A program made the position numbers and the translations under genes. Below are positions 17,048 through 24,092 of a DNA stretch of 36,451 bases, one piece after another. Source of the DNA: Nocardioidaceae bacterium (GTDB taxonomy: Bacteria; Actinomycetota; Actinomycetes; Propionibacteriales; Nocardioidaceae). The first letter of the stretch is position 1; the number at the start of each line of letters is the position of its first letter. Location of the stretch: contig JAICXL010000021.1 of NCBI GenBank assembly GCA_025980475.1, positions 1 to 36,451 on the forward strand, given 5' to 3'. Below the pieces are notes generated by a model. It saw nothing but the letters and a program-made list of their open reading frames with translations, was not told where the DNA came from and did not search any database.

Positions 17048-18148
17048 TCACTGCGAGGTGAGGTCTCGCCAGGTGCTGAGCCACTGGGCGCGGTGCGCGG
17101 TGATCTCGTGCGGCGGCATCGTCACCGGGTTCGGCGCCACCTTCGCCCACCTGGCCCAGTCGGCGGGCAGCTTCACCGAGGTGTCGACCGGGTAGACGTA
17201 CATCTCCTCGGGCAGCGCGGCCTGGAACTGCTTGCCCAGCATGAAGTCGATGAACTCCTTGGCAGCCCGGGGGTTGCTCGCGCCTCGCAGCACCCCGGCG
17301 TACTCGATCTGCCGGAAGCACGTGTTCAGCAGCGCACTGGTGGTGGGCTTACCGGTCTGCTTGTCGACCGTGTCCGGCGGCGAGGATGCGTAGCTGAGCA
17401 CGATCGGCCGGTCGCCGTGGCCGCCGCCGGCGGTGTAGTCGACGTCCCACGCGTCGGACCAGCCCGCGTCGATCTTGGTGCCGTTGGCCATCAGCCGCTT
17501 CCAGTAGTCCTGCCAGCCGCTGCCCTCCTTGGCGATCGTGGTCAGCAGGAAGGCCAGGCCGGGCGAGGACGTGGTGGCGCCCTCGGTGACGAAGAGGTTC
17601 TTGTAGGCGGGCCTGGTCAGGTCGCCCAGGGACGCGGGTGGGGACAGGTGGTGGCGCGCGAACCAGCTGTCGTCGACGTTGACGCACACGTCGCCGTAGT
17701 CGATGGGGGTGAGCTGCCCGGCGCCGTCGCCCTTCCCGGGCGCGAAGCGCGACACGGAGGCCGGCTGCTGCGGAGGGGTGTACGGCGCCAGCACGCCGGC
17801 GTCGACCGCCCGCGAGGCGAAGGTGTTGTCGATGCCGTAGACCATGTCGGCGAGCGGGTCGCCCTTGGTGAGCACGAGCTTGTTGGTCAGCTCGCCGGCG
17901 TCGCCCTGCGGCTGGATCTTCACGGTGATGCCGGTCTTCTTCTCGAAGTCGGCCATCACCTGCTTCGACATCGCCCAGGAGTCGTGGGTGGCCACCACGA
18001 GCGTCTTGCTGTCGGCCGCCGACGACGACGAGCCGCAGCCGGCGACGAGGCCCGCGACGAGCAGCAGCGACGCGGCCAGCGCGAGCGGGCGCAACCGTCG
18101 TGCCGCGAGCGCGGACCGGCGCAACGATTGGACGGACGGACGGGGCAT
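17048..18148 (-). CDS. thiB: Thiamine-binding lipoprotein of the ABC transporter
   Basis: 366 residues. A twin-basic N-terminal region and hydrophobic stretch end in the lipobox LVAGC (lipidated C38), followed by a Ser-rich linker. The mature part is a periplasmic-binding-protein fold: TLVVATHDSWAM, GDPLADMVYGIDNTF, TPIDYGDVCVNVD and the GWSDAWDVDYTAGGG loop are like those of ThiB. I chose the ATG at 18148 because an AAGGAG sits 9 bases upstream; the ATG at 18157 would leave no spacing to it. First gene of thiBPQ and directly downstream of a TPP riboswitch. Confidence 0.94.
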   Translation of the reverse strand: MPRPSVQSLRRSALAARRLRPLALAASLLLVAGLVAGCGSSSSAADSKTLVVATHDSWAMSKQVMADFEKKTGITVKIQPQGDAGELTNKLVLTKGDPLADMVYGIDNTFASRAVDAGVLAPYTPPQQPASVSRFAPGKGDGAGQLTPIDYGDVCVNVDDSWFARHHLSPPASLGDLTRPAYKNLFVTEGATTSSPGLAFLLTTIAKEGSGWQDYWKRLMANGTKIDAGWSDAWDVDYTAGGGHGDRPIVLSYASSPPDTVDKQTGKPTTSALLNTCFRQIEYAGVLRGASNPRAAKEFIDFMLGKQFQAALPEEMYVYPVDTSVKLPADWARWAKVAPNPVTMPPHEITAHRAQWLSTWRDLTSQ

Positions 18149-18163
18149 GGCTGCCATCTCCTT

Positions 18164-18262
18164 CGACTTCCTTCGCCGGTGCTAACCGGAGCAGGTTCGA
18201 GGGTCTGCGGATCTCCGCACTCTCAGCGCCCACGACGTGCCGTCGCGGCGCTCCCCTGTCGG
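18164..18262 (-). promoter_or_regulatory. TPP riboswitch (THI element)
   Basis: Read on the minus strand, the conserved core is present in order: an ACAGGGGAGC start, GGCGCTGAGAG, a short variable stem (TGCGGAGATCCGCA), GACCCTCGAACCTG, and the closing CTCCGGTTAGCACCGGCGAAGGA. It ends about 16 bases before the thiB ATG, so the ribosome-binding site lies just outside the aptamer. Control by sequestering translation initiation is therefore more likely than by a terminator. When thiamine pyrophosphate is plentiful, thiBPQ should be shut down. Confidence 0.96.
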
Positions 18263-18285
18263 ACGTCCTCCACCCTAGCCCACCC

Positions 18286-18368
18286 GCCGACCGGTCAGTT
18301 CTGGCGGCTGCAGCACGCCGACCGGTCACTTTCGGCACGCGCACGAGTGCCGACCGGTCACTTTCGGC
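18286..18368 (+). repeat. Three copies of a 20-bp intergenic repeat (A family)
   Basis: Copies at 18286-18305, 18317-18336 and 18349-18368, so a period of 31-32 bp with 11-12 bp of unique sequence between. The form is GCCGACCGGTCACTTTCGGC; the first copy differs at three positions. The ends GCCGA/TCGGC can pair. It lies in the non-coding stretch between the TPP riboswitch and the acyl-CoA dehydrogenase gene. Confidence 0.85.
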
Positions 18369-18398
18369 GCGGCCGCCGTGCGGGTCGTCGTACGAACC

Positions 18399-18513
18399 CA
18401 CCAAAGTTGCCCTCTCGAGGGGGCCGCAGCCGCCAAAGTCGACGCCTCGGCACTTCTGACGCGCCAAAGTCGACGTCTCGGCGCTCTCAGCGCGCCAAAG
18501 CTGACGCCTCGGC
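18399..18513 (-). repeat. Four inverted, related copies of the repeat (B family)
   Basis: Copies start at 18399 (degenerate), 18431, 18462 and 18493, so a period of 31-32 bp. On the minus strand the better copies read GCCGAGGCGTCGACTTTGGC, sharing GCCGA, GTC, ACTTT and GGC in order with the A family on the plus strand. The whole 18286-18513 block is therefore one array with an inversion in the middle. The last copy runs into the hairpin at the acyl-CoA dehydrogenase stop codon. Confidence 0.75.
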
Positions 18514-18527
18514 GGGATCAGCCGAGG
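18507..18527 (-). terminator. Hairpin with the acyl-CoA dehydrogenase stop in its loop
   Basis: CCTCGGC (18507-18513) pairs with GCCGAGG (18521-18527) around a 7-base loop that contains the stop codon of the upstream gene (18518-18520). The downstream arm is also the start of the last B-family repeat. A terminator role is possible but unproven; there is no T-run. Confidence 0.4.
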
Positions 18528-19687
18528 GGGCCGCGGACCGAGGCGTGCGCGGCGAGCAGGTTCCGCGCGATCGTGCGCCGCTGGATCTCGTCGGTGCCCT
18601 CGTAGATGCGCAGCAGCCGGAGCTCGCGGTACCACCGCTCGACCGGCAGTTCGCGGGTGTAGCCCATGCCCCCGTGGATCTGCAGCACCCGGTCGACGAT
18701 CTCGTTGGCCTTGACGCCGCCGTAGAGCTTCGCCATGGACTGCGCGTGCCGGGAGTCCATCCCCTGGTCGATCTGCCACGCGGCGGAGAGGACCAGCCAG
18801 CGCAGCGCCTCGATCTCGACCGCAGAGTCCGCCAGCATCCACTGGATCGCCTGCCGTTCGGCGATCGGCTGCCCGAAGGTGATCCGGTTGCGGGCGTGCT
18901 CCATCGCCATCTCCACCAGCCGCTCGGAGGCTCCCAGTGCACGGGCGGGCAGCAGGTACCGGCCGCGACCGATCCAGCGCATCGCGAGGTCGAAGCCGTG
19001 GCCCTCCCCGCCGAGGATGGCCGAGTGGGGGACGCGGACGTCCTGGAAGACCAGCGCGGCCGGGCCCCACTCGCCCATCGTGTCGATCGGCTTCGACGTC
19101 CATCCCGCTTCCCGGTCGACGAGGAAGCAGGTGACGCCGCCGTTCGCCCCCTTCTCCTTGTCTGTCACCGCGAACACCATGCAGAAGTCGGCCTCGTTGC
19201 CACCGGTGATGAAGGTCTTCTCCCCGTTGATCACCCACTCGTCGCCGTCGCGCACCGCGGAGGTGCGGATCGAGCGGGCGTCGGAGCCGGCGCCCGGCTC
19301 GGTGATCGCGAAGCAGCTCTTCTTCTCGCCGCTGATCGTGGGCAGGAGGTACGACGCCTGCTGCTCGGCGTTCGCGTCGTACAGGATGTTGTCGGCGTCT
19401 CCGGCGAACCGGAACTGCACGAACGAGCGACCGAGCTCGATCTCGATGAGCGCCATCATCACCGCCCCGAGGGCCATCCCGCCGTACTCCTCGGGCGTCT
19501 GCACGCCGAAGAAGCCGGCCGCCTTCGCCTTGTCCTGCAGCTCCTTGAGCTCCTCGGGGCGCAGGCCCTGCTCGTTGCGCCGCTCGCGCTCGAGCACCGT
19601 CGGCTCCAGCGGCATGATCTCGCGGGTGACGAACGTGCGCACCCACTCGCGGATGCTCTTCTCTTCGTCGCTGAGGCTCAGGTCCAT
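18518..19687 (-). CDS. Acyl-CoA dehydrogenase
   Basis: 389 residues, a normal length. The sequence has SCFAITEPGAGSDARSI (FAD/acyl-CoA contact), WVINGEKTFITGGNEADF, RITFGQPIAERQAIQWMLAD, QIHGGMGYTRELPVERWYREL and RIYEGTDEIQRRTIARNLL. The glutamate of YEGTDE is in the position of the catalytic base of medium- and short-chain enzymes. The frame is open further upstream, but ATG 19687 begins the conserved MDLSLSDEEKSIREWVR block. It is 32 bp downstream of the metallo-beta-lactamase-fold gene and probably co-transcribed. The substrate cannot be read from the sequence; branched- or medium-chain acyl-CoA is plausible. Confidence 0.92.
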   Translation of the reverse strand: MDLSLSDEEKSIREWVRTFVTREIMPLEPTVLERERRNEQGLRPEELKELQDKAKAAGFFGVQTPEEYGGMALGAVMMALIEIELGRSFVQFRFAGDADNILYDANAEQQASYLLPTISGEKKSCFAITEPGAGSDARSIRTSAVRDGDEWVINGEKTFITGGNEADFCMVFAVTDKEKGANGGVTCFLVDREAGWTSKPIDTMGEWGPAALVFQDVRVPHSAILGGEGHGFDLAMRWIGRGRYLLPARALGASERLVEMAMEHARNRITFGQPIAERQAIQWMLADSAVEIEALRWLVLSAAWQIDQGMDSRHAQSMAKLYGGVKANEIVDRVLQIHGGMGYTRELPVERWYRELRLLRIYEGTDEIQRRTIARNLLAAHASVRGPLG

Positions 19688-19719
19688 GGCGCCCAGCCTC
19701 GCATGTCGCCCAGGGCGGC

Positions 19720-20739
19720 TCAGGGCGGCGGTGCGGAGAAGCGCGCCGTCGCTCCGTCGGTGGTGCGCGCCAGGTCGCCACGGAGCGCGAGCAGCTCGAG
19801 GTGGGCGAGCGTCTCGAAGGCGGCGAGGACGGCGTCGAAGGGGCCGAGCTCGTCCCGGCGGCGCTGACGACGGGTCCACGGCAGCTCGCCGGCCACCTCC
19901 CACGCCGTCGCGGCGCCGTCGGCGACCGCCTTCTCGCACAGCGCCAGACGCTCGTCGTGATGGGCGACCAGCTCGTCGATGCGCGCGTGCGAGCTCTCGG
20001 TGACGGGCCCGTGGGCGGGCAGCAGCCTGAGGTCCGGCATGGCGCGCACCTTGGCGAGCGAGTCGAGGAAGTCGCGCAGGGGCTGCTGCACCCATTTCGG
20101 CTCGAAGCCGATCGACGGCGTGATCGTGGGCAGCACGTGGTCGCCGGCGAAGAGCAGGCCGGCGGCGCTGTCGGCGAAGACGTAGTGGCCCTGGGTGTGG
20201 CCCGGCGTGGAGACGGCGTCGAGCGTCCGGCCGCCCAGATCGATGGCGAGGTCGCGGTCGAGCCATTCGTCGGGCATGCCGTAGTCGTCGATCGAGGGCC
20301 GCTCCGCGGGCATCATCGAGCGCCAGCCCGCCGCGAGCTCGAGTGCACCGGCGAGCTCGAGCCGCACCAGATTGGGATCACTGCGCAGCGAGTCGTCGTG
20401 CATCAGGTCCATCGACGCCTTGTCGCCGAGGCCGAGCACGACAGGCGCGCCGACCTCCTTGCCCACGACGTAGGCCTGCGTGTAGTGGTCACGGTGCACG
20501 TGGGTGACCAGGAAGCGCCGGATGTCGCGGAGCAGGTAGCCCAGCTGCCGCAGCGACGACTCGAAGAGCGAGCGCGACTCCGGGATGGCCCACCCGCCGT
20601 CGATGAGCACCAGTCCCTGGTCGGTCTCGATCACGTAGACGTTGACCGCGCGCAGCCCGTCCATCGGCAGCGGCAGCGGAATCCGGGTGACGCCGGGCGC
20701 GACCGGGTAGGCACCGGGCTCGGTCCACTCGTGGCTCAA
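19720..20739 (-). CDS. Metallo-beta-lactamase-fold hydrolase
   Basis: 339 residues from a TTG start at 20739 that has a GGGAGGGG ribosome-binding site about 5 bases upstream. The zinc-binding motif THVHRDHYTQA (HxHxDH, about residue 78), STPGHTQGHYVF, LLFAGDHVLPTI and LLPAHGPV are in the order of the glyoxalase II-like group. The C-terminal part (about 270-339) is helical and resembles the extra domain of LACTB2-like proteins. In actinobacteria such proteins often sit beside acyl-CoA dehydrogenases, as here, which suggests but does not prove a thioesterase-like role. The frame is open to 21450, but that extension reads as noise inside the upstream gene. Confidence 0.9.
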   Translation of the reverse strand: MSHEWTEPGAYPVAPGVTRIPLPLPMDGLRAVNVYVIETDQGLVLIDGGWAIPESRSLFESSLRQLGYLLRDIRRFLVTHVHRDHYTQAYVVGKEVGAPVVLGLGDKASMDLMHDDSLRSDPNLVRLELAGALELAAGWRSMMPAERPSIDDYGMPDEWLDRDLAIDLGGRTLDAVSTPGHTQGHYVFADSAAGLLFAGDHVLPTITPSIGFEPKWVQQPLRDFLDSLAKVRAMPDLRLLPAHGPVTESSHARIDELVAHHDERLALCEKAVADGAATAWEVAGELPWTRRQRRRDELGPFDAVLAAFETLAHLELLALRGDLARTTDGATARFSAPPP

Positions 20740-20843
20740 CGCGTCCCCTCCCGACCTGGTCAGAGGCTGCGACGCTACCAACCCGCGGCCGGTGACCAGC
20801 GGCACGGTCCGCACACCTGCGCGTAGGCCGCGCGTCGCGCGCG

Positions 20844-21290
20844 TCAGCGGTGCGACCGAGACGTCGACGACAGCGAGGGTGCATCCGCACCGCAGCGGGA
20901 GGTCGCGCGCCGGGGCGACCGCGCCATGGCAGCCGTGGCCGCCGCGCCGAGGCCGCACACGATCGCGGCGTACTCGGCCGCCTGGGCGAGCACCTCCGAC
21001 CAGCCACCGATGCTCTCGTGCACCCCGAAGAGTCCGTGCACCACGGAGATGTAGAAGAACACGAGGGTGACGGCGCCGTACCCCGCGGCGGACAGGGTCG
21101 GCAGCCAGTGCCGCCACACCAGCACCGCCACCCCGAGCACGAGCCCGCCGGCGAAGTTGAGCAGGAACAGTGTCCCCAGCGTCGGCACGTCCCGTGCCCC
21201 CGCGGCCCACACGTCGAGGTGGACCACACCGGAGAGCAGGACTGCAGCCCCGGTGAGGGCCCGCAGGACGTCGTTCAGGGTGGTTCTCAT
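20844..21290 (-). CDS. Small four-helix integral membrane protein
   Basis: 148 residues from ATG 21290. Four hydrophobic segments are visible: VLRALTGAAVLLSGVVHLDVW, LGTLFLLNFAGGLVLGVAVLVW, LSAAGYGAVTLVFFYISVVHGLFGV and an Ala-rich last helix around AAEYAAIVCGLGAAATAAM. The tail is basic and Ser-rich. The VVHLDVW start and layout recall small DoxX-like membrane proteins, but I do not recognise a family with certainty. It is divergent from the lipoprotein gene and shares with it a 150-bp region carrying a large palindrome. Confidence 0.75.
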   Translation of the reverse strand: MRTTLNDVLRALTGAAVLLSGVVHLDVWAAGARDVPTLGTLFLLNFAGGLVLGVAVLVWRHWLPTLSAAGYGAVTLVFFYISVVHGLFGVHESIGGWSEVLAQAAEYAAIVCGLGAAATAAMARSPRRATSRCGADAPSLSSTSRSHR

Positions 21291-21318
21291 GCCTGCGACG
21301 ACGCGGCCGGGAGGGCAT

Positions 21319-21356
21319 CGGTTCAATCTCGGCCCGATCTCGGGGCGATCGAACCG
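21319..21356. promoter_or_regulatory. 38-bp imperfect palindrome between divergent genes
   Basis: Outer arms CGGTTCAATC (21319-21328) and GATCGAACCG (21347-21356) match at 9 of 10 positions. Between them is an inner palindrome CCCGA-TC-TCGGG (21333-21344). It lies 29 bp from the membrane-protein start and 84 bp from the lipoprotein start, as expected for a shared operator. Confidence 0.5.
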
Positions 21357-21440
21357 TCGAGGCGGGCTGGTCGTAGTCAGGGGCAAGGCACATAACGTAC
21401 GGCGCACACCTCGACCGTTGCGCCAGGAAGGACGAGCCCC

Positions 21441-22055
21441 ATGTCCACACGTACCATTCCTGCCGCTGTCCGGCTCGCCGTCCCCCTTGCTGCCGCGGCC
21501 CTGGCGCTCTCGGCGTGCGGGAGCAGCGGCTCCACCGGCTCGTCCGGATCCACCGGATCCACCGGATCCACCGGCTCCACCGGCTCGTCGGGCTCGTCCG
21601 GCGGCCAGATGGTCTCGGCGGTGAAGACCGCCGGCGCCAGCGACGGCGCCCACCTGGTGGACGGCTCCGGGCGGACCCTGTACCTCTTCGCCAAGGACAA
21701 GGGCGGGAAGTCGTCCTGCGACAACTCCTGCGCGAGCTTCTGGCCCCCCGCAGAGGTCCAGGGCACGCCGAAGGCAGGCGGGACGGTGAAGGCGAGCGAG
21801 CTCGGCACGGTGAAGCGGTCGGACGGAACCATGCAGGTGACCTACAACCGGCACCCCCTCTACTACTACGCCCAGGACACCAAGGCAGGTGAGACCAACG
21901 GGCAGGGCAGCAACGGATTCGGCGCCAAGTGGTGGCTGGTCGCGCCCACGGGAAGCGCGATCACCACCGCTGCCAAGAGCGGCGGCTCGGGCTCGGGCGG
22001 CTCCGGCGGATCCGGCTCGGGCAGCGGATCCGGAACGGGAGGCGGCTGGGGCTGA
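21441..22055 (+). CDS. Secreted lipoprotein with Lipoprotein_15 / COG4315 repeats
   Basis: 204 residues. The signal peptide ends in the lipobox LSAC (lipidated C26). A low-complexity Gly/Ser/Thr linker (about 28-53) leads to a domain with LVDGSGRTLYLFAKDKGGKSSCDNSC, then FWPP, then HPLYYYAQDT, GETNGQGSNGFGAKWWLVAP. These are the two halves of the COG4315 secreted repeat, with a CDNSC cysteine pair. A second Gly/Ser-rich tail follows (about 180-204). The function of this family is not established; homologues occur near redox and electron-transfer genes. A strong AGGAAGG precedes the ATG. It is followed by a permease gene after 4 bp. Confidence 0.9.
   Translation: MSTRTIPAAVRLAVPLAAAALALSACGSSGSTGSSGSTGSTGSTGSTGSSGSSGGQMVSAVKTAGASDGAHLVDGSGRTLYLFAKDKGGKSSCDNSCASFWPPAEVQGTPKAGGTVKASELGTVKRSDGTMQVTYNRHPLYYYAQDTKAGETNGQGSNGFGAKWWLVAPTGSAITTAAKSGGSGSGGSGGSGSGSGSGTGGGWG
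21528..21581 (+). repeat. 9-bp coding microsatellite in the lipoprotein linker
   Basis: Six consecutive 9-bp units, each coding Gly-Ser-Thr or Gly-Ser-Ser, including three identical GGATCCACC copies (21546-21572). Because the unit is a multiple of three, gain or loss of units would change linker length without breaking the frame. Confidence 0.8.
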
Positions 22056-22059
22056 GCGG

Positions 22060-23271
22060 GTGGCCGCCTCCACCTTCGAGGTCGCCGGGCCGGCTGGCTC
22101 CCGGCCGGCTGAGTCCGGCGACCGGTCCACCGGCCTCTGGACCTTCGTCGGCGTGGTGGTCGCGTCCCTGCGGGGCCCGCTGGCCCTCGCAGCCCTCTAC
22201 GCACCCCACATCGTCGCCGACGCGTCCGCCTCGGCGGGCCTGGCGACGGCGGCGGCCGCCGTGGTGTTCCTGGTGCCCCTCGCGGTCTGGCTGGGCTACT
22301 CACGGCAGCTGCAGACCAGTGGCGGGCTGTTCGCCTTCGTCGAGGCCGCAGCCGGACGCCGGGTGGCCCTGGTGCAGGGCGGCCTGTGGGTCTTCAGCTA
22401 CGTGCTCTACCTGCTGAGCACGACGGCGGAGATCGCCCGAGACGTGTTGCCGGCCGCGGTGCCCGGCAGCGCCCGACACGCCGGCCTGGTGCAGGCGCTC
22501 GTGCCCCTGGCGCTCGTCGCCGTGGCGGCTGCCGGCCGCAGGACGACGCTCGGTGCCCTCGCTCTCGTCGGCTTCGGACAGTTAGGCCTCGCTGCGCTGC
22601 TCGCCGGGATCGCGGTCACCCACCTCGGCGCTCCGGCCTCGAGCTTCTCGGCGGGTGCCGCCACAGGCCCGCTGGCCACTGCCTCGGCGCAGACCTCGTT
22701 GCTCTACGTGTGCGGGAGCCTGCCACTCTTCCTCGGGGGCGAGCTGCGTCGGCCCGCCGCGACGACGCGGCGCGGTCTGGGGATCGGCTATGCCCTGTCG
22801 GCGGTCGTCGTGGTGGCCGCGGTCTTCCCGATGGCGGCCCTTCCGGGGGTCACCCGCGCCGGGCTGCCCGGCGTCGATCTCGCCGCGCAGTTCACCAGCG
22901 CCCCCGTGTGGTCGTCGATCGGCGTAGGGGTCGCGGTGAGCATCGCCGGCGTCATGCTCGTGGAGTACGTCGCCCTCACCCGGTTGCTTCACCACCTGGC
23001 GGGATGGTCGCTGCGGGGCGGCACGATCGCCGTCGGTGTCGTCGTACTGGCCTCGGCGCCGCTCACGCTGGCCTTCCCGGAGCTCTACGACCAGCTGCTC
23101 AAGCCATCGCTGATCGCCTTGTGGATCAGCCAGCTCATCGTCTTCGCGGTGTACCCGCGCTTCGCCAGGAGCCACGGCACGGCGCCCGCGGCGGCCTGGG
23201 GGTTGGGACTGGCCGCCTCAGCCTTCGCGCTCTACGGCATGTGGGCAACGCTCGGTCACGACCTGGGCTGA
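22060..23271 (+). CDS. APC-superfamily permease-like membrane protein
   Basis: 403 residues from the GTG at 22060, 4 bp after the lipoprotein stop, so probably translated by coupling. About 11-12 hydrophobic segments are visible. The N-terminal part GLWTFVGVVVASLRGPLALAAL and the first helices with small residues resemble amino-acid permeases of the APC type, but the similarity is distant. LGYSRQLQTSGGLFAFVEAAAG matches the region before helix 3 in that superfamily. The substrate is unknown. Pairing with a COG4315 lipoprotein may mean the two act together at the membrane. Confidence 0.75.
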   Translation: MAASTFEVAGPAGSRPAESGDRSTGLWTFVGVVVASLRGPLALAALYAPHIVADASASAGLATAAAAVVFLVPLAVWLGYSRQLQTSGGLFAFVEAAAGRRVALVQGGLWVFSYVLYLLSTTAEIARDVLPAAVPGSARHAGLVQALVPLALVAVAAAGRRTTLGALALVGFGQLGLAALLAGIAVTHLGAPASSFSAGAATGPLATASAQTSLLYVCGSLPLFLGGELRRPAATTRRGLGIGYALSAVVVVAAVFPMAALPGVTRAGLPGVDLAAQFTSAPVWSSIGVGVAVSIAGVMLVEYVALTRLLHHLAGWSLRGGTIAVGVVVLASAPLTLAFPELYDQLLKPSLIALWISQLIVFAVYPRFARSHGTAPAAAWGLGLAASAFALYGMWATLGHDLG

Positions 23272-23414
23272 AGCTCGCGACGCAACCGGGCCAGCTCCTG
23301 GCGCGGGGGCCTGATGGAGAAGACGACCGAGGGCCTTGTGGGCCGGGACCTTCGCCCCTGTCCGGAGGCCTTGGGAATCGAGAACGTTGAGCTGTCGGGA
23401 GATCGACAACAGGA

Positions 23415-23432
23415 GGGGCCGAGGAAGGCCCC
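23415..23432 (+). promoter_or_regulatory. Short hairpin in the leader of the next gene
   Basis: GGGGCC (23415-23420) and GGCCCC (23427-23432) form a perfect 6-bp stem around GAGGAA, 20 bases before the ATG at 23453. The loop contains a purine run like a ribosome-binding site, while the probable real site (AAGGAAA) is just downstream. Confidence 0.4.
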
Positions 23433-23452
23433 GTGTAGACAAGGAAAAGACA

Positions 23453-24043
23453 ATGCGCCGCCGTACTTTTGATGCACTGATGTCCCTCGCCGGCGTCACC
23501 CTCACCGTGGTGCTCGCCCTCGCTGGCGGCCTGATGTTCTGGGCGCACGGCTTCGTCCAGGACCAGGTCACGACCCAGTTGTCCGCCCAGAAGATCTACT
23601 TCCCGCCCAAGGGTGACGAGGCCCTGGCCAGCAAGCAGATCGGCCCCTACCTGAACCAGTACGCCGGGCAGCAGCTGACCACAGGCGCCCAGGCCAGGGC
23701 GTACGCCGACCACTTCATCAACGTGCACCTGCAGGAGATGACCGGAGGCCAGACCTACGCACAGCTGAGCGCCAAGGCGATGGCCCACCCCGACGACCAG
23801 AAGCTGGCCGGACTGGTCTCGACCGTATTCAAGGGCGAAACCCTGCGCGGTCTGCTGCTCAACGCCTACGCGTTCGGCCAGATGGGCACCATCGCCCTCT
23901 ACGGTGCGATCGTCTCCTTCGTCGGTGCGGGCGTGATGCTCCTGCTGAGCCTGCTCGGGCTGGCGCACCTGCAGCGGGTCCCGGAAGAGGCGGAGGTCAG
24001 GCTCGGCAGCAAGGTCGGGAGGGCCAGCACGGTGACGGCGTGA
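23453..24043 (+). CDS. Two-helix membrane protein with a conserved extracytoplasmic domain
   Basis: 196 residues from ATG 23453, preceded by AAGGAAA. A first transmembrane helix (about 9-31, LAGVTLTVVLALAGGLMFWA) and a second one (about 150-175, ALYGAIVSFVGAGVMLLLSLLGL) flank an extracytoplasmic region of about 115 residues. This region includes QKIYFPPKGDEAL, IGPYLNQYAGQQLTTG, ADHFINVHLQEM and GQTYAQLSAKAMAHP. I recognise it only as an uncharacterised family common in actinobacteria, sometimes mislabelled as a LigA dioxygenase; there is no dioxygenase motif. It ends before a strong bidirectional terminator. Confidence 0.85.
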   Translation: MRRRTFDALMSLAGVTLTVVLALAGGLMFWAHGFVQDQVTTQLSAQKIYFPPKGDEALASKQIGPYLNQYAGQQLTTGAQARAYADHFINVHLQEMTGGQTYAQLSAKAMAHPDDQKLAGLVSTVFKGETLRGLLLNAYAFGQMGTIALYGAIVSFVGAGVMLLLSLLGLAHLQRVPEEAEVRLGSKVGRASTVTA

Positions 24044-24059
24044 CATCGACAGCACGAGC

Positions 24060-24088
24060 GAGGGCCCGGGTCAACGACCCGGGCCCTC
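24060..24088. terminator. Bidirectional terminator between convergent genes
   Basis: GAGGGCCCGGGTC (24060-24072) and GACCCGGGCCCTC (24076-24088) form a perfect 13-bp stem with a 3-base loop, placed between the stop at 24043 and the convergent stop at 24093. It can serve both directions. Confidence 0.9.
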
Positions 24089-24092
24089 TCCG

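Noticed and set aside
14342-18148. Iron(III) transporter FbpABC
   Set aside because: The fused permease and binding protein alone would allow it, but the TPP riboswitch directly upstream identifies thiamine.
18286-18513. CRISPR array
   Set aside because: Repeats are only about 20 bp with 10-12 bp between them, change orientation midway, vary in sequence, and no cas gene is present.
23453-24043. Aromatic ring-opening dioxygenase (LigA)
   Set aside because: A common database mislabel for this family; two transmembrane helices and no metal-binding or LigA motif.
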